Assembly: GCF_001653565.1 (NCBI RefSeq)
Contig: NZ_LYPB01000074.1
Coordinates: 62,001-126,000, forward strand
Source: Paenibacillus oryzisoli
GTDB lineage: Bacteria > Bacillota > Bacilli > Paenibacillales > NBRC-103111
Reading direction: 5' to 3'
DNA: 64,000 nt
Made by a program: the position numbers and the translations under genes. Below the pieces are notes generated by a model that saw only the letters and a list, made by a program, of their open reading frames with translations, was not told the origin of the DNA and ran no database searches. How positions within the stretch are numbered: position 1 is the stretch's first letter; the number at the start of each line of letters is the position of its first letter. Below are positions 25,407 through 33,740 of this stretch, in pieces.

Positions 25407-25471
25407 TAAGTAATTGAAAAAGCTCGCCACCACTTAGCACCTAAACATGTGATAAGTTCAAACAAAAGTAC

Positions 25472-25500
25472 AAAAGGACTGCCTCTCGGCAGTCCTTTAC
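25472..25500 (+). terminator. Terminator after the MerR-SDR operon
   Basis: AAAGGACTGCC-TCTC-GGCAGTCCTTT, a perfect 11-bp stem with a T-run. Confidence 0.9.
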
Positions 25501-25557
25501 ACGGTAATATTTATTCAAAACCACAATTTGTCCCCGTATCTTATCACACTTGAAACC

Positions 25558-26025
25558 TTAATACTGTCCTTTAATCACGAAGAACGAACCTCGAATCGTC
25601 CCAGCAAGTTTGGACTTCTGTCTAGCAAATTTGAACTTCTTCTCTTCCAACTCTTTAGGCACTTCCATCCCCTCGGAAAGCTTAAAACCAACAGCCCGCT
25701 TCTTAGGGTCATCAACCGTATACATGACATTGATCCCAAGACCATCTTCATAGAAGACATAGGTAAATTGGATATTTTCCACTTGGAAACGCGCCGTTTC
25801 TAACGGCTTGGCTGCAAACTCAATACCACGTTCTTCTTTCAGAACTCGGTTTGCATACGCAAGAGCCTCCTGGCTTTCGCCAGCGGGTACAACCGTAAAT
25901 TCATGCTTGTATTTATTCATGAAGTAACGCGCTTCATTCGCTCGTAAGCCTGCAAGCGACTCTGCTACTGGGGAAGATTCTAGACCAGCTGTAGATACAT
26001 TTTTAAAATCAACGATCTGAGACAC
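25558..26025 (-). CDS. Conserved hypothetical protein, paralogue of the gene at 14332-14793
   Basis: 155 residues from a GTG start (MSQIVDFKNVSTAGLESS). AGGAGGG is 6-7 bases before this GTG but directly touches the upstream ATG at 26031, and the GTG start matches the N-terminus of the paralogue. No recognised domain, no signal peptide, no membrane segment. It lies 23 bp downstream of the GyrI-like gene on the same strand, so the two are probably co-transcribed; the copy at 14.3 kb has no such partner. Confidence 0.75.
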   Translation of the reverse strand: MSQIVDFKNVSTAGLESSPVAESLAGLRANEARYFMNKYKHEFTVVPAGESQEALAYANRVLKEERGIEFAAKPLETARFQVENIQFTYVFYEDGLGINVMYTVDDPKKRAVGFKLSEGMEVPKELEEKKFKFARQKSKLAGTIRGSFFVIKGQY

Positions 26026-26048
26026 GCTCATCCCTCCTAGATTTTCGC

Positions 26049-26528
26049 TTATTTCCGAACAACAGGAATCCATACTTCGCCATAGACCAGGCCGTCTCGC
26101 TGCCCCATCTCAACTGTTGCATTAGGCCCGCCAACGTAGGCGAAATTCTGGGCTTCTGGCAAAACTTGACCAAAGGCAACCCCAGTAAGTTTATTACTCA
26201 ACTCATCCGCTGTGTTTCCTTCGCCTTTAACGATGAGGTATTCTCCCTTAGGGAATTGAATAACTCTGTGTTCTTCCGGAACCGTTGCTCCTGTCATAAC
26301 GCCAGCATAATACATCATCTTATGATTGACCGCTTCATTCACGGCAAAAATGTAGTCATTCGTGGCAATGGCCTTCAAAGCATCAAGCCTTCCATCTTGC
26401 TCCACTTCCCGCCAAAAGGTTTCCTTCTCCTTATTTATACCTGCATAATCCGTGTAATTGCTCTTCAACTCCGTGCCAATGCCTAGAACGATAAAACTGT
26501 CTTTTTCCTCAAGGGTATACGTTGACAT
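26049..26528 (-). CDS. GyrI-like / AraC effector-binding domain protein
   Basis: 159 residues from MSTYTLEEKDSFIVLG; AAGGAG is 8 bases upstream. The fold pattern (paired betas, 'IQFPKGEYLIVKGEGNTADELSNKL', 'YGEVWIPV' ending) is that of stand-alone effector-binding domains related to GyrI and the C-terminus of Rob/BmrR. Such proteins bind small aromatic or toxic compounds. It resembles the start of the partial gene at 63886, which sits beside a WYL regulator as this one does. Confidence 0.78.
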   Translation of the reverse strand: MSTYTLEEKDSFIVLGIGTELKSNYTDYAGINKEKETFWREVEQDGRLDALKAIATNDYIFAVNEAVNHKMMYYAGVMTGATVPEEHRVIQFPKGEYLIVKGEGNTADELSNKLTGVAFGQVLPEAQNFAYVGGPNATVEMGQRDGLVYGEVWIPVVRK

Positions 26529-26588
26529 GATCAAATCTCCTTTTTATAGATGAATTTTACCTTTATTTTACACTAGATCCTACACGCA

Positions 26589-27005
26589 TTACAGTTTGCG
26601 GTTATTCGGGCGCAGTACCCAAGAAACGATGCCAAGCGCAGCATAGAAAAGCGGAAGAATAATATGAAATCCGTAATCTCCGTAATCGTTAGCGTACGCA
26701 TGAGATAAAGCCGCACCCGTCATTAGAAAAAAGATACCGCTATAAGCCCATTCCTTCAGCCGCGGGAAACCTGGCATTACGATCGCGACGACGCCAAGTA
26801 ATTTCCAAGCTCCGAGAATATTCGTGATATACAACGGGAAACCAATATCGGTCACTAAATCAACATTTCCTCCATATCGCATTAACTGCCCGATACCACT
26901 TAATGCAATCGAGAATGCCAGGATGATGGTGACGCTCCAATAAGCGATTATTCTGCCAATAGGGCGGGATGCTGCTTTCGCAATTTGCTCACTGTACGTT
27001 GTCAT
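26589..27005 (-). CDS. DoxX-family membrane protein
   Basis: 138 residues, four hydrophobic helices: 'IGRIIAYWSVTIILAFSIALSGIGQLMRYGG', 'NILGAWKLLGVVAIVMPGFPRLKEWAYSGIFFLMTGAALSHAYAND'. The 'LG..KLLG..AI..PG..R.KEWAYAG..F...GA..SH' pattern is the DoxX-like subfamily. Good AAGGAGG before ATG. Divergent from the frameshifted WYL regulator and 60 bp upstream of the GyrI-like gene on the same strand. Confidence 0.82.
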   Translation of the reverse strand: MTTYSEQIAKAASRPIGRIIAYWSVTIILAFSIALSGIGQLMRYGGNVDLVTDIGFPLYITNILGAWKLLGVVAIVMPGFPRLKEWAYSGIFFLMTGAALSHAYANDYGDYGFHIILPLFYAALGIVSWVLRPNNRKL

Positions 27006-27108
27006 CTTCTAACCTCCTTTTCTGATTGAATGTCTATTTGTGTTTTCACTTCATACGTTTATAATAACTATTAATCATGTCAAAATATGATACTGTTTAG
27101 GGGACCCC

Positions 27109-28072
27109 ATGCGTAAAGTAGAACGGATTAACATCATCATGCGGTATATCAACAACCGCGCCCATTTTACCATTTCTGAAATCATGCAGGAATTTCATAT
27201 CTCTCGTTCTACAGCTATCCGAGATATCAGAGAAATTGAGACCATGGGAATGCCGCTTGTCGCTGAAGTTGGGAGGGATGGGGGCTATTTTGTCATGAAA
27301 AATTCCGTCCTGCCGACTGTCCGCTTTACCGATAATGAGATTAAAGCCCTTTTTATCGCCTTCATGGCCACAAGAAATCTGCAGCTCCCCTATCTCAAGA
27401 GTCGTCAATCTTTAGCTGAAAAACTACTCGGACTTATCTCGGCAAATCAGCAGGATGATCTTGTGTTGTTAAATCAGATTTTGCTGTTTGAAGGTACCAA
27501 CCCCCATAATCCCGACTTGCTCGATCTGTCAGATATCCCTCTTCCAATGCTAGAACAGCCTCATCCAACTCATTCTATCGGACAGCTGCTTAGTCGTTTC
27601 CGTCGAGGAAGGCAGCGTAATAAAGTCATATGCCATTTATGTATTGCATTTATATCGGGAGAAAAGCTCTTGGCAAATTGAGGGCTTTGACCTAGAGGAA
27701 GAGAAACGGCGGATTATTCCTGTCGACAATCTCATCGATGTTACACCGTACGCTGAGAAAAAGAGAATCAGCAAGAAGAAGATTATAGAACTATTAAGCA
27801 AGCAGGAGAAAGCCATTAATCTTGTCCTTGAACTAGGTCCAAAGGCAATAGCCCAGTACAAAAAGTATCATCCGTTAGACATGTCAATTTCATATACGAA
27901 TCCTTATCAGAGTACGGCAATTTTAAAAACATTCATCCCTACTCATCATTCAGATAAATTGACCGAAATCATAAATTGGCTCCTTTTCTTAGGTGGAGAT
28001 ATCAAGATTAGGGAAGTGCCGAAAGAGGTTGTGGAAGGTTTACAGGGGCGACTAGCTGTTTATAGGGAATAA
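27109..28072 (+). pseudogene. WYL-domain (YafY-type) regulator interrupted by a frameshift
   Basis: The first frame (27109-27681) encodes an intact DeoR-type HTH and the start of a WYL protein ('RINIIMRYINNRAHFTISEIMQEFHISRSTAIRDIREIE', then 'FTDNEIKALFIAFMATRNLQLPYLKSRQSLAEKL'). The rest is in another frame from about 27584, reading 'SYAIYVLHLYREKSSWQIEGFDL' on to 'LLFLGGDIKIREVPKEVVEGLQGRLA'. Both parts align in order with the intact 322-residue regulator at 62265-63233. The break is near 27580-27640. A sequencing error is possible; otherwise the product is a truncated HTH protein. Confidence 0.8.
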
Positions 28073-28198
28073 GTAAAATGACACGCTCGGCGTATTCTAT
28101 CTCCAGAGAAGTATGTCAATTGAGCTCTTTGCGTCAACCCATCCATCATTTATACTAATACTGAAGAAGACGCATCATAGAAGGGGCTGACACTCGTT

Positions 28199-29845
28199 AT
28201 GGAGCATTCAGGACTTCCTGTTCTCAAAAACATGTCACTGTACACAGAAGCTGGGCACCCCGAGGGCTTTCACTACCATCGGGATGCCTATAGTTTATTA
28301 ATTATACATGCACGTTCCGTTATACTTACGATTAACAACCACACACATAAGCTCGAAGGGATCGGTTGCGTAAATCTACCACCTCGTACGTCCATTCATA
28401 TCCAGAGTGAGGAGCTGATAGAGAACCTTCCCTCATCCTCCGAGCAGCTTCGTTTCTATGCCTGCAACTACGAATGGATCTGCGAGGATTCATCCACAGA
28501 CGCTTCGTTCATGCCGATGCTGGCGAAACTGAGCCATTCCGTTCTGCTGGATCAAGTGTCCTCTCTATACGATTCCTACGAAAATCGACTGTATAACAGC
28601 CTATCACAGCGTCTCCCGCTACAGGCTCAATTCCTTACCCTTTTCGCTGATGCATGCTGGGTACTCGAACAGCCCGATTCTCTTTCCTTTACGCAACCGC
28701 TGGACGGTATCAGTCAGGTCATTTCTTATTTGCATACGCATTATGAGCGCAAAATCAAACGAGATGATGTGGTGCGCCTATCCGGTTTAAGCCTGCGGCA
28801 ATTCACGTTAAGCTTTAAGCAGCGCACGGGCACTACCTTTACCGAATATCTGAATCGTATACGCATCGACAAGGTTAAGACGATTTTATTGCAAAACCCA
28901 CAATCATTAAATGAAGTTGCCCGTGAAGTGGGTTATGCCGATGAATTCTATTTAAGCCGTAAATTCAAGCAAGTCACAGGGATGTCCCCCACCATCTATT
29001 TACGTAAACCTCATACGATTGCATCCCTAGACCATGCCTTTACCTTGGACTTGCTCTCACTTGGCGTTAAACCTTCTGCAGCCATTACAGATACTTGGGT
29101 GAATGATCAGTTTCAACGCTTACAAGGCTCACGTTCGTTTCAGCCCCTCTACTGGGAAACCGAGCATGAGAGACGGCTGCAGGTACTTCAGAACGTCAAG
29201 CCTGATATCATTTTGCTGCCTCTAATAGAAGGCGATGAACACCAACAAATGGAACACTATCACCAATCTGGGCTGGTTATTCAGATTCCATGGCGCGGTG
29301 TGACTTGGAAACAGCACTTTATGAATGTTGCCCAAATAACGGGTACGGAGCAGCACGCACGCGACTGGTTGGATTCCTTCGATTATCGAGCAGGAGAAGT
29401 ACGGGAAGCTTTGTGTCGACTGCTAGGTCCGCACGCGACAGTTGCCATCATCAATGTGCGCAGCAATCGCTCGCTAATCTATGCTTACGGGTACATGGGG
29501 GCTGATTTACTCTATGATATTTTGCAGCTGACCCGCCCTCGCGTTGTTGCTTCTATGTATGCACAAGGGTTAGAGCACCCTGAGTTTTCTATCCCGGAAT
29601 TAACCCGTTTCGATGCCGATCATTACTTCGTATCCATTGAGAATAATCAAGCAGCCAAACAACGTGCAGTGACCATGATGAGAAGCCCCGAGTGGCTTGC
29701 CTTAACTGCTGGGAAGCAACAATGTGTCTATCCCGTGGAGATGACCAAATGGTACGGGTACGGGCCCGCTGCCCTAGATGCCCAACTGAATGATGTCATC
29801 CATTACCTTCTACCCAATTATCCAAAGAAACAGAGAATAATCTGA
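28199..29845 (+). CDS. AraC-family regulator fused to a siderophore-binding domain (Btr-like)
   Basis: 548 residues. N-terminal cupin-like part, two-HTH AraC domain at ~175-275 ('VISYLHTHYERKIKRDDVVRLSGLSLRQFTLSFKQRTGTTFTEYLNRIRIDKVKTILLQNPQSLNEVAREVGYADEFYLSRKFKQVTG'), then a FecB/PBP_2-like domain to the end ('LLSLGVKPSAAITD', 'VLQNVKPDIILLPLIEGDEHQQMEHYHQSGLVIQIPWRG'). This is the architecture of B. subtilis Btr, which binds ferric bacillibactin and activates uptake genes. The neighbouring Fur-box siderophore receptor gene (29921) is the likely target. Confidence 0.88.
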   Translation: MEHSGLPVLKNMSLYTEAGHPEGFHYHRDAYSLLIIHARSVILTINNHTHKLEGIGCVNLPPRTSIHIQSEELIENLPSSSEQLRFYACNYEWICEDSSTDASFMPMLAKLSHSVLLDQVSSLYDSYENRLYNSLSQRLPLQAQFLTLFADACWVLEQPDSLSFTQPLDGISQVISYLHTHYERKIKRDDVVRLSGLSLRQFTLSFKQRTGTTFTEYLNRIRIDKVKTILLQNPQSLNEVAREVGYADEFYLSRKFKQVTGMSPTIYLRKPHTIASLDHAFTLDLLSLGVKPSAAITDTWVNDQFQRLQGSRSFQPLYWETEHERRLQVLQNVKPDIILLPLIEGDEHQQMEHYHQSGLVIQIPWRGVTWKQHFMNVAQITGTEQHARDWLDSFDYRAGEVREALCRLLGPHATVAIINVRSNRSLIYAYGYMGADLLYDILQLTRPRVVASMYAQGLEHPEFSIPELTRFDADHYFVSIENNQAAKQRAVTMMRSPEWLALTAGKQQCVYPVEMTKWYGYGPAALDAQLNDVIHYLLPNYPKKQRII

Positions 29846-29880
29846 CATGTACATGGATGAATGATCTTGTTATCATGTAA

Positions 29881-29900
29881 ATGAGAATGAGAATCATTAT
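29881..29900. promoter_or_regulatory. Fur box before the second siderophore receptor
   Basis: ATGAGAATGAGAATCATTAT matches the TGAGAATGATAATCATTATC-type Fur consensus and ends about 20 bp before the ATG at 29921. It implies iron repression in addition to activation by the Btr-like protein. Confidence 0.85.
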
Positions 29901-29920
29901 ATATGGGAGGTCAATAGGTA

Positions 29921-30907
29921 ATGGGAAGAAAGAGAATCATACTAATTTGTTTTATCATCATCATGATGGTCGGGGGGACTGTCGCTTGCGGTAATGCGAA
30001 GGAATCCGGCAGTGCCGCGGGAACACCAACCGCCACTAATCAATCCGTAGACGCTACTAAGGAAACGGCTAAGCCAACTGCTGAAGCCAAGACCCGTTCT
30101 TATACACATATGGCAGGCAGCTCGGTAATTCCTGTCAAGGCAGAACGTGTAGTCACTGACTGGTACTATGGCCAACTCGTTGCCCTTGGACTTAAGCCTA
30201 TCGGTACAGATGACTTCGTACTTAAGAACCATCCTTTCATTAAGAAAGATGGCACGGAGAGCATTGGGCAATCGCTGGAGAAGATCGTTGAGTTGCAGCC
30301 CGATCTCATTATTTCCTGGGGAGCCTCGAAGTATGATAATTACTCCAAGATCGCTCCAACCGTTCCGTTGGAACTAAGTGGGGGACCTAAGGATTCTGTC
30401 CGCATCTTCGGAGACATTCTGGGGCGGAAAGCTGAAGCAGAACAATGGATTACGCAATTCGATGCGAAAGTAGAAACAGCTCGGAAGAAGGTTGCCAGTA
30501 AGATTAGCAAGGATGAGACATTCACCATCTTCAACATTTGGAAAAATAAACTTCGCGTATATGGGTTCGTGAATATGGGCGGCTATGCGTTGTATGATGG
30601 TCTGCAAGTAACTCCTGCTCCCAATGTTGAGAAAGAATTCCGCAATGCGAAAGAGTGGTATCGTGAGATCTCTTACGAAGTGCTACCGGAATTTGCAGGT
30701 GATCACATTATCTTGACGACCTATGACCCTGATGGTACTTCGACTGTTCTTAAAGAGCTGGAGAGTAGCCCTCTCTGGAAAAATCTAAAAGCGGTCAAAA
30801 ACGGAAACGTCCATGTAGTGAACTATAATTACTTGTATAACGATGATCCTATTGCCGTCGAGAATCAAATCGATATCTTGTCTGATGCCATTCTAGCTGG
30901 CCGATAA
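29921..30907 (+). CDS. Iron-siderophore binding lipoprotein
   Basis: 328 residues. Hydrophobic signal and lipobox 'GGTVACG' (Cys near 23), Thr/Ala/Lys-rich linker, FecB domain: 'KAERVVTDWYYGQLVALGLKPIGTDDF', 'KIVELQPDLIISWGASKYDNYSKIAPTVPLEL', 'YREISYEVLPEFAGDHIILTTY'. Similar to FeuA/YfiY-type receptors. No permease or ATPase gene follows, so it probably uses a transporter encoded elsewhere, possibly the FecCD proteins of the 5-9 kb operon. Preceded by a Fur box and the Btr-like regulator. Confidence 0.88.
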   Translation: MGRKRIILICFIIIMMVGGTVACGNAKESGSAAGTPTATNQSVDATKETAKPTAEAKTRSYTHMAGSSVIPVKAERVVTDWYYGQLVALGLKPIGTDDFVLKNHPFIKKDGTESIGQSLEKIVELQPDLIISWGASKYDNYSKIAPTVPLELSGGPKDSVRIFGDILGRKAEAEQWITQFDAKVETARKKVASKISKDETFTIFNIWKNKLRVYGFVNMGGYALYDGLQVTPAPNVEKEFRNAKEWYREISYEVLPEFAGDHIILTTYDPDGTSTVLKELESSPLWKNLKAVKNGNVHVVNYNYLYNDDPIAVENQIDILSDAILAGR

Positions 30908-30931
30908 AATGTAATGTTGTAACTTAAATAG

Positions 30932-30976
30932 AGACCCTCTTCTATCCGTTCGTATACGGCTGTGAAGTGGGTCTTT
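30932..30976 (+). terminator. Terminator after the second siderophore receptor
   Basis: AGACCC-T-CTTC pairs with GAAG-T-GGGTCT (one mismatch), followed by TTTT. Confidence 0.75.
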
Positions 30977-31089
30977 TGACGTATTAGTGGATTTGTAAAA
31001 TTTTGTCGGCAACGAAAGGGTTAATATACAATTTTGTCGAATTTATAGGCATACATGAAAATACTGGGTGTCCCCCACGAGGTGCGCAA

Positions 31090-33009
31090 ATGAAGCGTTT
31101 TCACTTAATCTTGTTACTACTCACATTTGGCGGCGCTGCCTTCTTGGCATTGCTCTTGTATCCCTTTGTAACTTCATCGGAGGATTCTGCCAGTACTCCA
31201 ATAACCGCCTGGAAAGTGCAATGGATTCCTGTTGGAGCTCCAGAAGACGCCCTGCCTGACATGGACGGAGAGTGGCTGTCTGCCACGGTTGAGCACCCGT
31301 TTGATGCCATTCCCAAAGGGATGGTCGGCGCATGGATTCACTTGACTGTCCCCCCGACGTCCAATCTATCCAAACCCGGGCTATTCATTGAACGCCTATA
31401 CGCCATGAACATAATGATTTATGAGAACGGCAAGCCCGTCTATCAGGTCACTCGCAGCTTTGACTTCGAGCGAACCCTTCTCCAACTTCCACTTGATCAT
31501 GCTGAGGCAACTAGCGATCTGTATATGCAGCTAACAGCGAAGGAACGTGCAGGCATTACCAGTAATGTCCAACTCGGCGAGCTTCCCGAAAACTCCCGGC
31601 AAGTCGTCCGGAAGGAATTGCCTAACCTGTTGCTAGGTGCGGGCTTCGTTTTCCTATCGCTCATGATGCTTCTCTGCTCCTTGTACCTGAACCGGGCGCA
31701 ACGCAGTATCGCTTTGGCGCTTACCTTATTTGTCATGTGCAGCGGCATTCTGATTATGACCTACTCGGCTATGCCTTACTACTACTTTCCTGAGCTTGGA
31801 CACGTGTTCGTATTTATTTTTGATACGTCTATTTATATTATGTTTCCTGCCTTGCTGTACTTCGTCGCCCACATATTCGAAGGCCGGTATCCGTGGATCA
31901 AGCGAGTGTTTCGCTGGCTTGTTGTCTATTATTCAGTTAGCTTTTGCGTTATGGTATTGTATAAGATCGTCGGAACTCCCTTGTATTCTCTTTACGGGTT
32001 TCTGACCTTCTTGTTGGGCGCACCGCTCATTATCGGACAACTAATTCTCATTAGCGTCCTCGCTTTTCGGAACGCTATGCAGAATCCCAATTCCCTAATC
32101 CTCTCTCTGGGCATTCTGATCCTTGCCCTATCCGGTGTAACGGATCTCGTGCTGATGTACACGATAGATACACTGCGTATGTTAAATTTATGGAAACTTG
32201 GCATCATTATTCTGATCGCTTCCCTGGTGATGATCCTGAACCGCCGCATTGCATCAGACTATGCCCGGCTCCTCTCCTACTCCAAGGAGCTGGAGCTCTA
32301 CAATCACCAACTGCAGCGGACAGAGAAAATGCAGATTATCAGTGAACTGGCCGCATCAATTGCTCATGAAGTACGCAACCCGCTTCAAGTCACAAGAGGC
32401 TTTTTGCAGCTGCTCTCGGGAAAATCAGTAGAGCACGATAAGTCCTACTTTTCCTTAGCCATTCAAGAGCTAGATCGGGCGTCAGGTATCATAACAGACT
32501 TCCTGACCTTTGCGAAACCGGAACTGGATACCCTGGTAGAGCTGAATTTGCAGCATGAACTGGCACAGATCGAAACAATGATGACACCTCTCGTCTTGCT
32601 GAATAAGGGGGAGCTGGAGGTCCACGTGCCCGAACCTCTTGTCATTTTGGGCAACTCATCCAAGTTCAAGCAAGCATTGATCAATATTATCAAAAATAGC
32701 ATCGAGTCCCTTCACGAAGAGGGCCATATTGCCATTAGTGCCTGGGTCGAGGGAGGAACCGCTGTCATCCGCATTGCAGATAACGGCGAAGGCATGGAAC
32801 CAGAGCAGATCGCGAAGCTAGGAGAGCCTTACTTCTCAACAAAGTCCAAAGGAACTGGCCTCGGCCTAATGGTTACCTTCCGTATCATCGAAGTCATGGA
32901 GGGCAGCTTAGTATTTCATAGTGAAAAAGGAAAAGGAACCGAAGCTATCATCCGGTTCCCTCTCGTTTCCAACCCTAGTTCCAAGAATACTGCACTTGTG
33001 CCTCAGTAG
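31090..33009 (+). CDS. Membrane sensor histidine kinase with 7TM module
   Basis: 639 residues from MKRFHLILLLLTFGG; GAGGTG precedes this ATG, while the longer frame has none. TM1, an extracytoplasmic domain ('PGLFIERLYAMNIMIYENGKPVYQVTRSF', like the 7TMR-DISM sensor), about seven helices, a short coiled coil, then a HisKA domain with phospho-acceptor 'ASIAHEVRNPLQVTRGF' and an HATPase domain (N box 'NIIKNSIES', 'IADNGEGM', 'GTGLGLMV'). No response regulator is adjacent. Its 3' end overlaps the first NHLP precursor gene by 35 bases in convergent orientation. Whether it senses the peptide product is a hypothesis. HisKA differs from ComP's HisKA_3 type. Confidence 0.88.
   Translation: MKRFHLILLLLTFGGAAFLALLLYPFVTSSEDSASTPITAWKVQWIPVGAPEDALPDMDGEWLSATVEHPFDAIPKGMVGAWIHLTVPPTSNLSKPGLFIERLYAMNIMIYENGKPVYQVTRSFDFERTLLQLPLDHAEATSDLYMQLTAKERAGITSNVQLGELPENSRQVVRKELPNLLLGAGFVFLSLMMLLCSLYLNRAQRSIALALTLFVMCSGILIMTYSAMPYYYFPELGHVFVFIFDTSIYIMFPALLYFVAHIFEGRYPWIKRVFRWLVVYYSVSFCVMVLYKIVGTPLYSLYGFLTFLLGAPLIIGQLILISVLAFRNAMQNPNSLILSLGILILALSGVTDLVLMYTIDTLRMLNLWKLGIIILIASLVMILNRRIASDYARLLSYSKELELYNHQLQRTEKMQIISELAASIAHEVRNPLQVTRGFLQLLSGKSVEHDKSYFSLAIQELDRASGIITDFLTFAKPELDTLVELNLQHELAQIETMMTPLVLLNKGELEVHVPEPLVILGNSSKFKQALINIIKNSIESLHEEGHIAISAWVEGGTAVIRIADNGEGMEPEQIAKLGEPYFSTKSKGTGLGLMVTFRIIEVMEGSLVFHSEKGKGTEAIIRFPLVSNPSSKNTALVPQ
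32923..32960 (-). terminator. Terminator of precursor gene 1, inside the kinase coding sequence
   Basis: On the minus strand a GGAACCG/CGGTTCC hairpin is followed by TTTTCCTTTTT. The same bases encode kinase residues near its C-terminus (KGKGTEAIIRF). The structure is copied at 33371-33412 behind precursor gene 2. Confidence 0.65.
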
Positions 33010-33223
33010 CTTTCAATTGATCTAATTCCTCCGGTTGTGGGGGAATGACCAGTGCATAATGAGCTGGTGTTTCTGCCAACACACTCAACTCAATACCTTC
33101 TGGAACGTCAATTCCGAAGTCCTGCTTCAGTGCACTACGAGGATCTGCCAACAAGCGTGCCTTAAAATCTGCGTCTTCCCAAGCTTTCTTAATGATCTTC
33201 TCTTTCAACGTATCCATGGACAT
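32975..33223 (-). CDS. NHLP-type RiPP precursor peptide 1 (ends in SWN)
   Basis: 82 residues: MSMDTLKEKIIKKAWEDADF, then 'KARLLADPRSALKQDFGIDVPEGIEL.V.AETPAHYALVIPPQPEEL', which resembles the N-terminus of nitrile hydratase alpha subunit used as leader in the NHLP family. The C-terminal core is short, 'KATEAQVQYSWN', with a Trp next to last. It lacks the usual Gly-Gly cleavage site of NHLP/Nif11 leaders. Third in a minus-strand series of synthase-like gene, peptide 3, peptide 2, peptide 1. AAGGG is 10 bases upstream. The most diverged of the three copies. Confidence 0.82.
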   Translation of the reverse strand: MSMDTLKEKIIKKAWEDADFKARLLADPRSALKQDFGIDVPEGIELSVLAETPAHYALVIPPQPEELDQLKATEAQVQYSWN

Positions 33224-33267
33224 GACAGCACAACCCTTCAATATATTAGGATATCTTCCTGTTTATC

Positions 33268-33353
33268 ATACCATGGAACTAGATCTTTTGTACCATTATT
33301 AACCAATTATCGACAAATAAATTTTAAATTCACCAGCATTCAACAATCATGGT
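33268..33353 (-). pseudogene. Decayed copy of the 3' end of the isoprenyl-synthase-like gene
   Basis: The stretch upstream of precursor gene 1 aligns with 34085-34168, which is the spacer and last codons of the synthase-like gene. Shared pieces include ACCAT.GAACTAGAT, CTTGTACCAT/TTTTGTACCAT, TTTAACCA/ATTAACCA, TAAATAAATT and CA.CAT..AACAA...ATCAT. It has no open frame now. It marks one end of a duplicated unit. Confidence 0.7.
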
Positions 33354-33365
33354 GCCTGCAATTAC

Positions 33366-33420
33366 TTAATGAAAAGGAAAAGGAACCGAAGCCATCGCTC
33401 GGTTCCCTTTTTCCAACACT
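33366..33420 (+). pseudogene. Decayed copy 1 of the kinase 3' end
   Basis: GAAAAGGAAAAGGAACCGAA followed by CGGTTCCC and TCCAAC.CTA.GTCCAAG repeats the last codons of the kinase gene (32923-32983) and runs straight into the 3' end of precursor gene 2, just as the true kinase end runs into precursor gene 1. One base is lost in the T-run region, shifting frame. The hairpin here still works as a minus-strand terminator. Confidence 0.78.
33371..33412 (-). terminator. Terminator of precursor gene 2
   Basis: GGAACCGA (33382-33389) pairs with TCGGTTCC (33399-33406), followed on the minus strand by TTTTCCTTTTC. Confidence 0.7.
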
Positions 33421-33670
33421 ATGTCCAAGTAGCCATCTGTGGTTGTGCCCCTGCACCTGTGAATTGATCCAATTCCTCCGGTTTCGGAGGAATGATCAGC
33501 GCATACTTCGTAGGTGTTACAGCCATTACTTGCAGCTCAATACCCTCAGGAATTTCATGTCCGAACTCCTCTTGCAGTGCACTGCGGGGATCCGCAAGCA
33601 AACGCGCCTTGAAATCCTCATCCTCCCAAGCCTTCTTAATGATATCCACTTTCAACGTATCGATGGACAT
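33419..33670 (-). CDS. NHLP-type RiPP precursor peptide 2 (ends in TWT)
   Basis: 83 residues. The leader 'MSIDTLKVDIIKKAWEDEDF..LLADPRSALQEEFGHEIPEGIELQVMAVTPTKYALIIPPKPEELD' is nearly identical to that of peptide 3, and the tail is 'FTGAGAQPQMATWT'. Trp is next to last. The strong conservation of both leader and Trp-containing tail suggests the tail is the modified part. AAAGG lies 10 bases before the ATG. Its own terminator follows. Confidence 0.87.
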   Translation of the reverse strand: MSIDTLKVDIIKKAWEDEDFKARLLADPRSALQEEFGHEIPEGIELQVMAVTPTKYALIIPPKPEELDQFTGAGAQPQMATWT

Positions 33671-33740
33671 GACAACACAACCTTTCGAATATTGGAATAT
33701 AATACACCTTCATAATGTCATTTAACTGAACATGTTGTAT

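Noticed and set aside
31090..33009. Calling the kinase ComP
   Set aside because: Its phosphorylation site is of HisKA type (HEVRNP), not HisKA_3, it is on the opposite strand, and there is no ComA-like regulator.
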